DNA of 64,000 bases, taken from Longispora albida DSM 44784 (GTDB lineage Bacteria > Actinomycetota > Actinomycetes > Mycobacteriales > Micromonosporaceae). Shown in pieces: positions 8,203-19,826 of this stretch. A program made the position numbers and the translations under genes. The stretch lies in assembly GCF_000379825.1 (NCBI RefSeq), contig NZ_KB903838.1, positions 1,046 to 65,045 of the forward strand, given 5' to 3'. The first letter of the stretch is position 1. The number at the start of each line of letters is the position of its first letter. The notes under the pieces were generated by a model. That model was not told where the DNA came from. It worked only from the letters and a program-made list of their open reading frames with translations, and did not search any database.

Positions 8203-9125
8203 TTAACTTCCGGTACCACGTGGTCTCGATGACCGCGGTCTTCCTCGCGCTCGCCATCGGGCTGATCCTCGGCACCACCGCCCTGAACGGGCCGATCGCC
8301 GACACGCTCCGCGACCAGGTCGGCTCGCTGTCGAAGACCAACCAGAACCTCCGTGACCAGGTCGGGCACCTCGAATCGGAGATCAAGAAGCAGGAGCAGT
8401 TCGTCACGGAGCTGGCGCCGGGCGTGCTGGCCGGGAAGCTGACCGGCAAGCGGGTCCTGCTGCTCGACATCTCCGGCGCGAAGGCAGAGCAGGTCGACGG
8501 GGTCCGGCAGATGCTGGAGACGGCCGGCGCGAAGATCACCGGCCGGATCACCATCACCGACGAGTTCACCAACCCGCTGCGCAGCGAGGTCATGCTCGAC
8601 CGGGTGACGAAGGTGCTGCCGCCCGGCATCACCCCGCCCACCAACGGCTGGGGCCCGGAGTCGGCGGCCGCGCTGCTGGCCGGGGTCCTGATCGACCGGA
8701 CGCCCGCCGTCACGAAGGAACAGCGGACGACCGTGATCACCGCGTTCACTGAGGGCCGGTTCATCACGGTGAACGGCAGTCCGGCGGAGGCCGCCGAGGC
8801 GACGGTGCTGGTCAGCGGGCCGCCCTCGACCGACAGGGAAGCTTCCAAGCGCAACGACGCCGTGGTGGCCGTCGCCGAGGAGTTCGACAAGGCCGGCCCG
8901 ATCGTGGTGGCCGCTCCGGGCGCGAGCGGCGACGGGAACGTCATCGGAGCCATCCGCAACGACCCAGCCCTCCAGAAGACGATCTCCACCGTGGACAACG
9001 CGGCTGGCGCGGTCGGGCAGCTCGTCACCGCACTGGCGCTGGCCGAGCAGTTCGGCTCGCACGTCGGGCACTACGGAATCGGCGCAGGCTCGGCCGGGCT
9101 CGCGCCAAAGGCCGAGAAGAAGTAG
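8199..9125 (+). CDS. mctB: copper transporter/outer-channel MctB-like (SteB-like) protein
   Basis: TTG 8199 overlaps the steA stop and gives a 308-residue protein starting MINFRYHVVSMTAVFLALAIG, the typical N-terminus of Rv1698 homologues. An upstream longer frame from 8157 would add 14 residues that do not fit the family. One N-terminal TM helix (about 8-28) is followed by a coiled coil (DQVGSLSKTNQNLRDQVGHLESE) and an extracytoplasmic alpha/beta domain. Rv1698 is linked to copper efflux, while the C. glutamicum counterpart SteB acts with SteA. The second role fits the coupling seen here. Confidence 0.85.
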   Translation: MINFRYHVVSMTAVFLALAIGLILGTTALNGPIADTLRDQVGSLSKTNQNLRDQVGHLESEIKKQEQFVTELAPGVLAGKLTGKRVLLLDISGAKAEQVDGVRQMLETAGAKITGRITITDEFTNPLRSEVMLDRVTKVLPPGITPPTNGWGPESAAALLAGVLIDRTPAVTKEQRTTVITAFTEGRFITVNGSPAEAAEATVLVSGPPSTDREASKRNDAVVAVAEEFDKAGPIVVAAPGASGDGNVIGAIRNDPALQKTISTVDNAAGAVGQLVTALALAEQFGSHVGHYGIGAGSAGLAPKAEKK

Positions 9126-9230
9126 CGGACGCGCTGGCGCTGTCCCCGGCGGGTACTGTGTGGACAGTTTGCCCGTGCCGGGTACCTTGGTGCCGCGGGT
9201 CGTGAGACGGCAGAGACCTGGAGGTCGCAG

Positions 9231-10184
9231 ATGAGCAGGGCTTCGCGGATCGCCGGGCGTCTGCTGCTCGCAGGAGCAGGTGCGGTGGCCGCGCAGGCGA
9301 CTCTCCGGGCGCTGCTGGCCTCCCCGGCCGCCAAGCCCCTCGACCGGGTCAACCACCGTGGCCGGACGGTCAGCCTGGCCGCTGGCCCCGCTGTCGCAGT
9401 GGCTGCGGCTGGCGCTGCCGCTGTGGGCGCTCCGACGTTGCCGGTCGCCGCTGCCGCCCTGGCTGCCGGGCTCGGTTCCGGCGCGGTCGGGCTGTATGAC
9501 GACGTCGTGGGTAACCGGCCCGACCAGAAGACCGCGAAGGGTTTCCGTGGTCACCTGTCCGCGCTCAAGCAGGGCAAGGTGACCAGCGGCCTGGTGAAGA
9601 TCGGCGGCATCGGCGCCGCCGGCTTGATCGCCTCGGCCCTGCTGGGTGGCGGCAGGCACCGCACCGCCGCTGGCCGGGCGGCGCATGTCCTGCTCGGCGC
9701 CGGGGTCATCGCCGGCAGCGCCAACCTCCTGAACCTGCTGGATCTCCGCCCTGGCCGTGCGCTCAAGGCCGCCCTGCTGACCGGTGCGCCACTGATGGGC
9801 GGCGCGGCCGGCGGGCTGGCCGCTGGCCCGGTCGGCGCGGCCGGTGTGCTGCTGGCTGACGACCTCGACGAGCGGGTCATGCTCGGCGACGCCGGGGCCA
9901 ACGCGCTCGGCGCGCTGCTCGGCCTGGCCGTCGCGGCGCGCAGCGGCCCGGTGAGCAGGGGCGTGATCCTCGCCGGGCTGGCCGGGCTGACCCTGGCCAG
10001 CGAGAAGGTCAGCTTCACGAAGGTGATCGAGCGGACACCGGTGCTGCGGGAGCTGGACGCGCTGGGGCGCAGGCCCGCCGGGGCTGTCACCCCGCCGGAG
10101 CCTGCCACTGTGGAGGACCACAGCACCGGGCTGGCCGGTGAGCTGCCAGGTGAGCTGCCGCTGGCCCCCGGGGCTGGTAGCTAG
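9231..10184 (+). CDS. MraY/WecA-like polyprenyl-phosphate sugar-1-P transferase
   Basis: This 317-residue multi-span membrane protein starts at ATG 9231 after TGGAGGT. Motifs of the polyprenyl-phosphate N-acetylhexosamine-1-phosphate transferase superfamily are visible: GLYDDVVGNR (the DDxxG-like motif), KGFRGHLSALKQGKVT, ANLLNLLDLRPGRALK in place of NxxDGxDGL, and MLGDAGANALGALLG. These proteins load a sugar phosphate onto a lipid carrier on the inner membrane face. The second Asp-rich motif is degenerate, so substrate choice may differ from MraY. It forms a cassette with the next two genes, probably for a lipid-linked glycan. Confidence 0.78.
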   Translation: MSRASRIAGRLLLAGAGAVAAQATLRALLASPAAKPLDRVNHRGRTVSLAAGPAVAVAAAGAAAVGAPTLPVAAAALAAGLGSGAVGLYDDVVGNRPDQKTAKGFRGHLSALKQGKVTSGLVKIGGIGAAGLIASALLGGGRHRTAAGRAAHVLLGAGVIAGSANLLNLLDLRPGRALKAALLTGAPLMGGAAGGLAAGPVGAAGVLLADDLDERVMLGDAGANALGALLGLAVAARSGPVSRGVILAGLAGLTLASEKVSFTKVIERTPVLRELDALGRRPAGAVTPPEPATVEDHSTGLAGELPGELPLAPGAGS

Positions 10185-10326
10185 CCAGACCACTCGGCCG
10201 CCCGCGGGCGGGTGAGGCGGGAGTCCACAGCGGACTGGTGAGGTCCGATCCGCAGGCGTCCGGGGTCCCGATATGGTCATCGTGGTGGCGCGAGGCCGCC
10301 GGATGTGCGCAGCAGGGGGCTAAGCC

Positions 10327-11364
10327 ATGAAGATCGCGCTGGTGCTCGGCACGAGCACGGGAGGCGTCGGCAAGCACGTGGAGTCACTCGCGGGCGGCCT
10401 GACCGCCGAGGGGCACCGGGTCGTGGTGTTCGGCCCCCGTTCGGTGGGGGAGCAGTTCAGCTTCCCGCTGTTCCGGCCGGTGGAGATCTCGGCAGGCCCG
10501 CACCCCAGGGACGTGGCCGCCGTGTGGAACCTGCGGGCGGAGCTGCGGGCGATGCGCCCCGACGTCGTACACGCGCACGGGCTGCGGGCCGGGCTGGTCT
10601 CCGCGCTGGCCGGGGCCGAGCCGCTCGTGGTCACCTGGCACAACACGGTGATGGCCGAGGGCGCGAAGCAGAAGGTGTACGAGCAGCTCGAGAAGATCGT
10701 CGCGCGCCGGGCGACCCTGACCCTGGGCGCCTCGGAAGACCTGGTCGCGCGGGTCACCTCGCTCGGCGGCCGGGATGTCCGGCTCGGGCCGGTCGGCGCG
10801 CAGTACCTGCCGGCGGGTGACGGGACGGCGATCCGGAAGGAGTTCGGCGACGGGCCGCTGATCCTGTCGGTGGGCCGGCTGCACCCGCAGAAGCGGTACG
10901 ACGTGCTGATCGAGGCTGCCGGGCAGTGGCCGGACGCGCAGGTGCTCGTCGCCGGGTCCGGCCCGGCGGAGAGTGAGCTGCGCGCGATGACCGGCCAGCG
11001 GCGGGTCACGTTCCTCGGGCACCGCAACGACGTGGCTGACCTGCTGGCCGCCGCTGACGTGGCCGTCGTGACGAGCGACTGGGAGGCCCGGCAGCTCTTC
11101 GCGCAGGAGGCGATGCGGGCCGGCGTGCCGCTGGTGGCGACCAGGGTGGGCGGCCTGCCTGGCCTGGTGGGCGACGCGGCCGTGCTGGTACCGGCGGGTG
11201 ACGCTGACGCCGTCGCCAGGGCCGTCCGGGGGCTCCTGGACGACCCGGACCGCAGGGCGCAGCTGGCCCAGCGCGGGCAGGAACGTGCTGCTGGCTGGCC
11301 GGATGAGGCTGCGACCGTCCGGCAGGTACTCGCCTGTTACCGCGAGCTGACCGGGGCCGCATGA
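10327..11364 (+). CDS. GT4-family glycosyltransferase
   Basis: This 345-residue GT-B fold glycosyltransferase begins MKIALVLGTSTGGVGKHVESL. The N-terminal acceptor half has VVHAHGLRAGLVSA. The C-terminal donor half has ILSVGRLHPQKRYDVLIEA and SDWEARQLFAQEAMRAGVPLVATRVGG, matching the E-x7-E region of GT4 retaining enzymes (one of the Glu positions is Gln). ATG 10327 follows AGGGGGC. The stop overlaps the next start (ATGA). It likely extends the glycan started by the upstream transferase; donor and acceptor are unknown. Confidence 0.87.
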   Translation: MKIALVLGTSTGGVGKHVESLAGGLTAEGHRVVVFGPRSVGEQFSFPLFRPVEISAGPHPRDVAAVWNLRAELRAMRPDVVHAHGLRAGLVSALAGAEPLVVTWHNTVMAEGAKQKVYEQLEKIVARRATLTLGASEDLVARVTSLGGRDVRLGPVGAQYLPAGDGTAIRKEFGDGPLILSVGRLHPQKRYDVLIEAAGQWPDAQVLVAGSGPAESELRAMTGQRRVTFLGHRNDVADLLAAADVAVVTSDWEARQLFAQEAMRAGVPLVATRVGGLPGLVGDAAVLVPAGDADAVARAVRGLLDDPDRRAQLAQRGQERAAGWPDEAATVRQVLACYRELTGAA

Positions 11365-13628
11365 GCAGCCTCCCGGCGGCCGGGGGCGCGGGGTTCACCG
11401 CGAGGCCTGCCCGGGGGCGGGTGGCTGTCGCGGTCGCGGCGGTCCTGGCCCTGCTCGGCGGGATGGTTCTCGGGCCTGCCCGGGTGGCCGCGGCTCCCCG
11501 GCCCGTGGAGTACGTGGTGGTCGTCGGCGCGGCCGGGCTGCGCTGGGACGATCTGGACCCGGTCGCGACGCCGTCGCTGTGGAAACTGGCCGAGCGCGGG
11601 TCGATCGGGGCGCTGTCCGTCCGGTCGGCGCGCCGCCTGACCTGCCCGGCGGACGGCTGGCTGACGCTGGGGGCCGGCAACTACTCCGAACGCCCGCCCG
11701 CCCCGCCTGTGGCCGGCCAGTGCACGCCGCTGGACGTGTCCGTCGAGGTGACCGGCGATGGTGGTTCGATCGCTGACCAGGCGAGCGTCTCCGAGCACAA
11801 TCGCAGCCGGCCTTGGGGTGCCCGTCCGGGTGCCCTCGCCGAGCAGGTGCGGTGCAGCACGGCGATCGGCGAGGGCGGGGCTGTGGCGCTGGCCAGGCCG
11901 CTGGGCCGGGTCGACCGGTACGCGCCAGAGCCCGCCGGTGGAGACCTCAAGCAACTGCTGGCCCAGTGCGTCCTGTCCGCTGTGGACGCTGGGCCGGTCG
12001 CTGGGGCCGGGCCGGAGCGCAAGGCGGCAGCGCAGCGCGCCGACCGGCTGCTCGGCGAGGTCCTGGCCGCCCGGCCGGAGCGCTCGCTCGTGCTCGTGGC
12101 CGGGGTGTCCGACACCGAGGCGCCGTCGCGGCTGCATGTCGCGATCGCGGACGGCCCCGGGTTCGGCGGGGGCTGGCTGATGTCGTCGGCGACGGGCCGG
12201 CCCGGATACCTCCAGCTGGTCGACCTGGCTCCGACGGCGTTGTCCGCGCTGGACCGGGCCAGGCCGGCCAAGCTCTTCGTCGGCCAGCCCGCCATCCGGG
12301 CGAGCCAGGAGCGGCCGTCAGCCCTGAAGGACGCGGTGGCCGAGCTGGGTGACGCCGACCGGGAGGCGGGTGCCCAAGGCAAGATCGCAGGGCGTTTCTT
12401 CCTCGTACTGGTGATCCTCCAGCTCGCGCTGCTGGCCGTCATGATCCCGGTGCTCCGCTGGCTGCGGCGTTCCAAGACCCGTCATCCCGTACCGCCCCCG
12501 CCCGGCTGGTTCCTCACGGGGCTGGAGATGATCCTGCTGGCTGCAGCCCTGGCGATCCCGGCGGCGCTGGTCACTGACCTGGTCCCGTGGTGGCGGGTGC
12601 CGAGGCCTGGCCTGCTGTTCGCCGGGCTGGGCGTGGCGGTACTCGCGGCGCTGACAGCGGGCGTGTGGTTCTCCCGGCTCGGGCGGCGCCCGCTCGGCCC
12701 GCTCGTCCTCGTCGCGGCGATCGCCACTGCCGTGGTGGGCCTCGACGTGCTGACCGGGGCGAAACTCCAGCTCAACGGCGTCGCCGGGTACTCGGCGCTG
12801 TCCGGCTCCCGGTACACCGGGCTCGGCACGATCGGGTTCGGCGTGTTCGCCGCCGGGCTGCTGCTCGGCTCGGCGTGCCTGGCGCAGCGGGCGGTGACCC
12901 GGCCGTGGCGGCCGCCGCTGGTCCTCGGGATCGGCATCCTCGGCACCGTCCTCGTCGGAGCGCCCCAGCTGGGCGCCGACCCGGGCGGGGCGATCGCGCT
13001 CATGCTCGGGGTGTGCGTGGCTGCCGCGCTGGTCCAGGGCGGCTGGCTGACGATGACCCGGCTGCTGACCGCCGTGATCGCCGGGCTGTCCGTGACGGTC
13101 GTGTTCGTGCTGGTCGACCTGGGCCGGCCGGAGGACGAGCGTGGCAGCCTCGGCCGGTTGCTGTCGGAGGCCGGCCAGGGGCAGGTCGTGTTCCAGCGGC
13201 TCGCGGAGGCGAATGTCGTCGCGTTCGCGAGCAGCCCGCTGACCTGGCTGTTCCTCGTCGGCGGCCTGTACGGCTACTTCGTCATGCTGCGGCCCTGGGG
13301 CGGGCTGCGCCGGGTCTTCGGGCTCTACCCGGCGATCCGGGGCGGCATCTACGGCGGGATGGTCGCGAGCCTGGTCGGCGGCCTGGTCGACGGGGCCGGC
13401 GTGATCGCGGCGGGCGCGGCGGCGGCCACGATGGCCCCTGTGCTGATCCTGGCCGGGTTCCGGGTGGTCCGCCGGATCGAGCAGCACCACACGGGCGAGC
13501 AGCCCCGGGTGAAGCCGGTGGACATGCGCCAGCCGGAGGAGGGCGGGGCCGTCGACGGGAACGGCAACGCGAACGGGAACGGGAAGGGCTACGGGCATCC
13601 GGCTGAGCGTCGGCCGCTGAGCACGTGA
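11361..13628 (+). CDS. large membrane protein with alkaline-phosphatase-like outer domain
   Basis: This 755-residue protein has an N-terminal hydrophobic signal/anchor (22-45). An extracytoplasmic domain follows, with YVVVVGAAGLRWDDLDPVATPSLWKLA and LTCPADGWLTLGAGNY, a pattern like the sulfatase/phosphodiesterase fold. The C-terminal half has about ten TM segments (350-700) and a polar Gly/Asn tail. Conserved homologues occur near glycosyltransferase genes in actinobacteria. It overlaps the GT4 gene, so glycan polymerisation, export or decoration is inferred. Canonical metal ligands of sulfatases are not all evident, so catalytic activity is uncertain. Confidence 0.7.
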   Translation: MSSLPAAGGAGFTARPARGRVAVAVAAVLALLGGMVLGPARVAAAPRPVEYVVVVGAAGLRWDDLDPVATPSLWKLAERGSIGALSVRSARRLTCPADGWLTLGAGNYSERPPAPPVAGQCTPLDVSVEVTGDGGSIADQASVSEHNRSRPWGARPGALAEQVRCSTAIGEGGAVALARPLGRVDRYAPEPAGGDLKQLLAQCVLSAVDAGPVAGAGPERKAAAQRADRLLGEVLAARPERSLVLVAGVSDTEAPSRLHVAIADGPGFGGGWLMSSATGRPGYLQLVDLAPTALSALDRARPAKLFVGQPAIRASQERPSALKDAVAELGDADREAGAQGKIAGRFFLVLVILQLALLAVMIPVLRWLRRSKTRHPVPPPPGWFLTGLEMILLAAALAIPAALVTDLVPWWRVPRPGLLFAGLGVAVLAALTAGVWFSRLGRRPLGPLVLVAAIATAVVGLDVLTGAKLQLNGVAGYSALSGSRYTGLGTIGFGVFAAGLLLGSACLAQRAVTRPWRPPLVLGIGILGTVLVGAPQLGADPGGAIALMLGVCVAAALVQGGWLTMTRLLTAVIAGLSVTVVFVLVDLGRPEDERGSLGRLLSEAGQGQVVFQRLAEANVVAFASSPLTWLFLVGGLYGYFVMLRPWGGLRRVFGLYPAIRGGIYGGMVASLVGGLVDGAGVIAAGAAAATMAPVLILAGFRVVRRIEQHHTGEQPRVKPVDMRQPEEGGAVDGNGNANGNGKGYGHPAERRPLST

Positions 13629-16250
<2,622 letters not shown>

Positions 16251-16265
16251 GAAACAGGCATACAG

Positions 16266-16295
16266 ACGGCGGGTACCGGAGACGGTGCCCGCCGT
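16266..16295 (+). terminator. terminator after the pyrG-NUDIX operon
   Basis: ACGGCGGGTACC (16266-16277) pairs with GGTGCCCGCCGT (16284-16295), with one G-U position, followed by TTCGCTTTCGC. It lies 16 bases after the NUDIX stop. Confidence 0.8.
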
Positions 16296-16335
16296 TTCGC
16301 TTTCGCTGGGTGTGGCCGGTGCCCGGGCATGATGA

Positions 16336-16374
16336 AGCCCGGCCAGCGTCCTCAGCGGACCGCCTGGCCGGGCT
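16336..16374 (-). terminator. terminator of the first TM2 gene
   Basis: AGCCCGGCCAG (16336-16346) and CTGGCCGGGCT (16364-16374) form a perfect 11-bp stem just beyond the stop of the minus-strand TM2 gene. There is no clear U-tract. Confidence 0.65.
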
Positions 16375-16388
16375 CCGGATGATCGGGG

Positions 16389-16742
16389 TCAGTCCTTCAG
16401 GCGGCGGCCCTGCGCGTCCGTGCCGCCGCTGACCAGCAGGATGATGCCGTCGATGAGCGGCCACAGCACGCCGAAACCACAGGTCAGCCAGGTCACCGCG
16501 ATCTGACCGATGGCCATGCCGACGTGACCGGTGTAGAACCGGCCGACGCCGAAGCCACCGAGCAGGAGCTGGAGCAGACCGGCGACCAGCTTGCTCTTGT
16601 CGGAGATCGGCGGGCCGTAGTAGGGCTGCTGCATCCCGAAACCGGCGGGCGGCGCGCCATAGGGGCCGCCCGTCACCGGCGGCCCGGAGATCGGGTTGCC
16701 GTACGGGTCATACGAAGGAGGAGGGTTGTAGCTCACCGGCAC
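16389..16742 (-). CDS. TM2-domain membrane protein, longer copy
   Basis: This 117-residue protein has a Pro/Tyr/Gly-rich cytoplasmic N-terminus (about 1-45), then a TM2 domain: KSKLVAGLLQLLLGGFGVGRFYTG (first helix and turn), AIGQIAVTWLTCGFGVLWPLIDGI (second helix), and a polar end. The start is GTG 16742, with a second GTG at 16736 possible. It shares nearly the whole TM2 region with the gene at 16936-17181 and is probably a tandem duplication. The function of bacterial TM2 proteins is poorly known. Confidence 0.85.
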   Translation of the reverse strand: MPVSYNPPPSYDPYGNPISGPPVTGGPYGAPPAGFGMQQPYYGPPISDKSKLVAGLLQLLLGGFGVGRFYTGHVGMAIGQIAVTWLTCGFGVLWPLIDGIILLVSGGTDAQGRRLKD

Positions 16743-16883
16743 AGGTTAGTGGATGGTTGCCAGCCGCCACTACGTCACCTGGCGCATCCGGGCTGCCCGA
16801 TCGCGCAGGACTCCGCAGTGGACCGGCCGGCGGGAGGCCACAGGGCTCCAGGCGCAGCCCGGCCAGCCACCTGAGCCCAGAGA

Positions 16884-16916
16884 AGAGCCCGGCCGCAGTG
16901 CATGCGGCCGGGCTCT
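16884..16916 (-). terminator. terminator of the second TM2 gene
   Basis: A perfect 14-bp stem: AGAGCCCGGCCGCA (16884-16897) with TGCGGCCGGGCTCT (16903-16916) and a 5-base loop. It is 19 bases after the stop of the minus-strand gene. Its arms resemble the terminator at 16336-16374, in keeping with duplication of gene plus terminator. Confidence 0.8.
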
Positions 16917-16935
16917 GGTGAAGGTGGTGGCCCGG

Positions 16936-17181
16936 CTAGTCCTTGAGCGGACGGCCCTGCGCGTCGGTCCCGCCCTTGACGAGGATCATGATGCCGTCGA
17001 TCAGCGGCCAGAGACCGCCGAGGCCGCAGGTCAGCCAGGTGGCAGCGATCTGGCCGATCGCCATGCCGGTGTGCCCGGTGTAGAAGCGCCCCGCGCCGAA
17101 GCCGCCGAGCAGGATCTGGAGGAGGCCGGCGACAAGCTTGCTCTTGTCGGAAACCGGGCCGCCGTAGTGAGGAGTGGTCAT
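16936..17181 (-). CDS. TM2-domain membrane protein, short copy
   Basis: This 81-residue protein has a 13-residue N-terminus followed by the same TM2 domain as the neighbouring copy (LVAGLLQILLGGFGAGRFYTG and WLTCGLGGLWPLIDGIMILV) and the same end, GGTDAQGRPLKD. It lacks the Pro-rich N-terminal extension of its paralogue. The two are separated by about 190 bases containing this gene's terminator, so they are separate transcription units. ATG 17181 is the only sensible start. Confidence 0.85.
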   Translation of the reverse strand: MTTPHYGGPVSDKSKLVAGLLQILLGGFGAGRFYTGHTGMAIGQIAATWLTCGLGGLWPLIDGIMILVKGGTDAQGRPLKD

Positions 17182-17440
17182 GAGGGCACACCCTAGGCGA
17201 TAGCGAAGCTCGATGTCTCATCCGTTCGTCCGATCTTGGCTCGGCGTGCCTCACTTTCCGCTGCCCCGTATCGGGCATATCATGACTTATTAGCGTTAGC
17301 TTTACCCTGCCTGGCTACACATCGGCAGCTGAGCGCGGAAGAAGGTTACGGTCTGTCACCCTCGGCGGGGTGGATTCGAACCTAGACTCCGCCTGGAAAC
17401 GACGGCAACGGAGCCGTGCCACCAAGGAAAGGGTCGTCAG

Positions 17441-18556
17441 GTGAAGGTCGGAATCCCGCGCGAGGTCAAGAACCACGAATACCGGGTGGCGATCACCCCT
17501 GCTGGTGTGCACGAGTTCAGGCGTGCGGGCCACGAGGTGTACATCGAGGCCGGCGCCGGTGTCGGTTCGTCGATCACCGACGCGGAGTACGTCGCGGCCG
17601 GCGCGACCATCCTGCCCAGCGCCGACGACGTGTGGGCTGCCGGTGACCTGATCCTCAAGGTCAAGGAGCCGATCGCCGAGGAGTACCACCGGATGCGCGA
17701 GGGTCAGGTGCTCTTCACGTACCTGCACCTGGCCGCTTCCAAGGAGTGCACCGACGCCCTGGTCACGCAGAAGGTGACCGGCATCGCGTACGAGACCGTC
17801 GAGCTGCCCGACGGCTCCCTCCCGCTGCTCGCCCCGATGTCGGAGGTGGCCGGCCGGCTCGCCCCGCAGGTCGGCGCGTACCACCTGATGCGCCCGGCCG
17901 GCGGCCGTGGCGTGCTGATGGGCGGCGTCCCGGGCGTGCACGCCGCCAAGGTCGTCGTGATCGGCGCCGGTGTGTCCGGCAAGCACGCCGCGACCATCGC
18001 GCTGGGCATGCAGGCCGAGGTCTCGCTGCTCGACAAGAACATCGCGCGGCTGCGCCAGGCCGACGAGATCTACCGTGGTCACCTGCAGACCGTCGCGTCC
18101 AACGCGTTCGAGATCGAGAAGGCTGTCCTGGAGGCCGACCTGGTGATCGGTGCCGTCCTGGTGCCGGGCGCCAAGGCCCCGACCCTGATCAGCAACGAGC
18201 TGGTGTCCCGGATGAAGCCGGGCAGCGTCCTCGTCGACATCTCGATCGACCAGGGTGGCTGCTTCGAGGACTCCCGGCCGACCACGCACGCCGACCCGGT
18301 CTACCGCGTGCACGACTCGGTGTTCTACTGCGTCGCCAACATGCCGGGCTCCGTCCCGCACACCTCGACGTACGCGCTCACCAACGTGACCCTGCCGTAC
18401 GCGCTCGACCTGGCGAACAAGGGCTGGAAGGACGCGCTGCGTTCCGACCGTTCCCTGGCGCTCGGCCTGAACACGCACGACGGCCACATCACCTACGGCC
18501 CGGTCGCCGAGGCCCACGGCACCGCACACCTGACCCTCGAGCAGATCCTCGGATAG
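17441..18556 (+). CDS. ald: alanine dehydrogenase
   Basis: This 371-residue NAD-dependent enzyme interconverts L-alanine with pyruvate plus ammonia. It starts at GTG 17441 after AAGGAAAGG and reads [20 protein letters not shown]. Catalytic Lys75 (KVKEP) and His96 (TYLHLA) fall at the same numbers as in the mycobacterial enzyme. The NAD-binding loop is [12 protein letters not shown]. The 259-base upstream region (17182-17440) must hold its promoter, but I could not identify a clear regulator site. A very long hairpin follows the stop. Confidence 0.96.
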   Translation: MKVGIPREVKNHEYRVAITPAGVHEFRRAGHEVYIEAGAGVGSSITDAEYVAAGATILPSADDVWAAGDLILKVKEPIAEEYHRMREGQVLFTYLHLAASKECTDALVTQKVTGIAYETVELPDGSLPLLAPMSEVAGRLAPQVGAYHLMRPAGGRGVLMGGVPGVHAAKVVVIGAGVSGKHAATIALGMQAEVSLLDKNIARLRQADEIYRGHLQTVASNAFEIEKAVLEADLVIGAVLVPGAKAPTLISNELVSRMKPGSVLVDISIDQGGCFEDSRPTTHADPVYRVHDSVFYCVANMPGSVPHTSTYALTNVTLPYALDLANKGWKDALRSDRSLALGLNTHDGHITYGPVAEAHGTAHLTLEQILG

Positions 18557-18562
18557 TGCCGA

Positions 18563-18657
18563 CCCGCTGAGCGAAAATCTGAGCTGCGCAACGCAAAAGC
18601 CCGTGTACAACCAGTACACGGGCTTCCGCGTCTGCGATCAGATTTCCGCTCAGCGGG
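18563..18657 (+). terminator. 95-base nested inverted repeat after ald
   Basis: The outer arms (18563-18582 and 18638-18657) pair at 19 of 20 positions. The inner arms AAGCCCGTGTAC (18597-18608) and GTACACGGGCTT (18614-18625) pair perfectly around a 5-base loop. The stretches between them are partly complementary. The inner hairpin would act as an ald terminator. The outer pairing is far longer than needed for that. Confidence 0.75.
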
Positions 18658-18729
18658 CCACCGCGCGTGAGATCAAAAACATCAGATCAGGACCATAAGC
18701 CCAAAACCTGACGTCGTACGCTGGGCGGC

Positions 18730-19677
18730 ATGGCCGCAGTGGACGAACCCCAGATTCCGCCAGCCCTCAGCCGGGTGGTGCTCGGGTACCTCGATCACCT
18801 CACTGTGGAGCGGGCGCTGGCGCGCAACACCCTTCTCTCGTACCGGCGGGACCTCACCCGCTACGTCGCGTCCCTCGCTGCGGCCGGCGTGACGGGGCTT
18901 CCGGAGGTCACCCCGGCGCACGTCGGCGAGTACCTGGCCACGCTCCGCGAGGGCGAGCCCGGGCATCCGCCCCTGTCGGCGGCCTCGGCGGCCCGGGCGG
19001 TGAGCGCCGTCCGTGGGCTGCACCGGTTCGCGGTCCGGGACGGGCTGTGCGAGGTGGATCCGGCGCGGGAGGTGAAGCCGCCCGGTACGCCGCGCCGGCT
19101 GCCGAAGGCGCTGCCGGTCGCCGACGTGGACCAGCTGCTCGCCGCCGCCGGGGACGACAGCCCGCGCGGGCTGCGCGACCGGGCGCTGCTCGAACTGCTC
19201 TACGGCACGGGAGCCCGGATCTCCGAGGCCGTCGGGGCCTGTGTGGACGATCTCGACCTCGAAGCCGGGGTGGCCACCCTGCACGGGAAGGGCGGCAGGA
19301 CCCGGCTCGTGCCGGTCGGGGGGTACGCCCGGCGGGCGCTGGAGGCGTACCTCGTCCGGGGCCGGCCGGTGCTCGCGGCGGCCGGGCGCGGTAATCCGAC
19401 AGTCTTTCTCAACGCCCGTGGCACTCCACTGTCGAGGCAGTCGGCGTGGGCGATCCTGCGGCGCGCCGCCGACCGGGCGGGAATTTCCGGCGATATCAGC
19501 CCGCACACCCTGCGGCACTCGTACGCGACGCATCTGCTGGACGGGGGTGCTGACGTGCGCGTTGTCCAGGAACTCCTCGGCCACGCCTCCGTCACCACCA
19601 CCCAGATCTACACATTGGTGACAGTGGACCGGCTCAGGGAGGTGTACGTCTCGGCGCATCCGCGAGCGCTCGCGTGA
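18730..19677 (+). CDS. xerD: tyrosine recombinase XerD
   Basis: This 315-residue site-specific recombinase resolves chromosome dimers at dif with XerC and FtsK. Catalytic residues in order: Arg163 (GTGARISE), Lys187 (LHGKGGR), His259 and Arg262 ([14 protein letters not shown]), His285 ([13 protein letters not shown]) and the nucleophile Tyr294. The N-terminal SAM-like DNA-binding domain spans 10-105. Position between pyrG/NUDIX and parA matches Rv1701. Annotation as XerD rather than another integrase rests on this synteny. Confidence 0.94.
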   Translation: MAAVDEPQIPPALSRVVLGYLDHLTVERALARNTLLSYRRDLTRYVASLAAAGVTGLPEVTPAHVGEYLATLREGEPGHPPLSAASAARAVSAVRGLHRFAVRDGLCEVDPAREVKPPGTPRRLPKALPVADVDQLLAAAGDDSPRGLRDRALLELLYGTGARISEAVGACVDDLDLEAGVATLHGKGGRTRLVPVGGYARRALEAYLVRGRPVLAAAGRGNPTVFLNARGTPLSRQSAWAILRRAADRAGISGDISPHTLRHSYATHLLDGGADVRVVQELLGHASVTTTQIYTLVTVDRLREVYVSAHPRALA

Positions 19678-19718
19678 CGAGTCCAGTACCGTGTCCAGGG
19701 CTGCGCGGGCGCGCGACA

Positions 19719-19740
19719 CGCCGATGGCGAACCATCGGCG
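19719..19740. promoter_or_regulatory. hairpin between xerD and parA
   Basis: CGCCGATGG (19719-19727) and CCATCGGCG (19732-19740) form a perfect 9-bp stem with a CGAA loop, extended outward by GC-rich partial pairing. It could terminate xerD transcription or lie in the parA leader. No U-tract follows. Confidence 0.5.
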
Positions 19741-19826
19741 CGCGTCCGCCATGTGGCGTACAGTCGGGACACGCACGACCGCCCGGCTGCTGATGGCAGC
19801 GCCGATCTGGGGAAGGGCGTAACAGG

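Noticed and set aside
8037-10280. 747-codon minus-strand ORF opposite steA-mctB-transferase
   Set aside because: Lies antisense to three well-supported genes; composition (Arg, Gln, Gly, Pro) is typical of a shadow frame.
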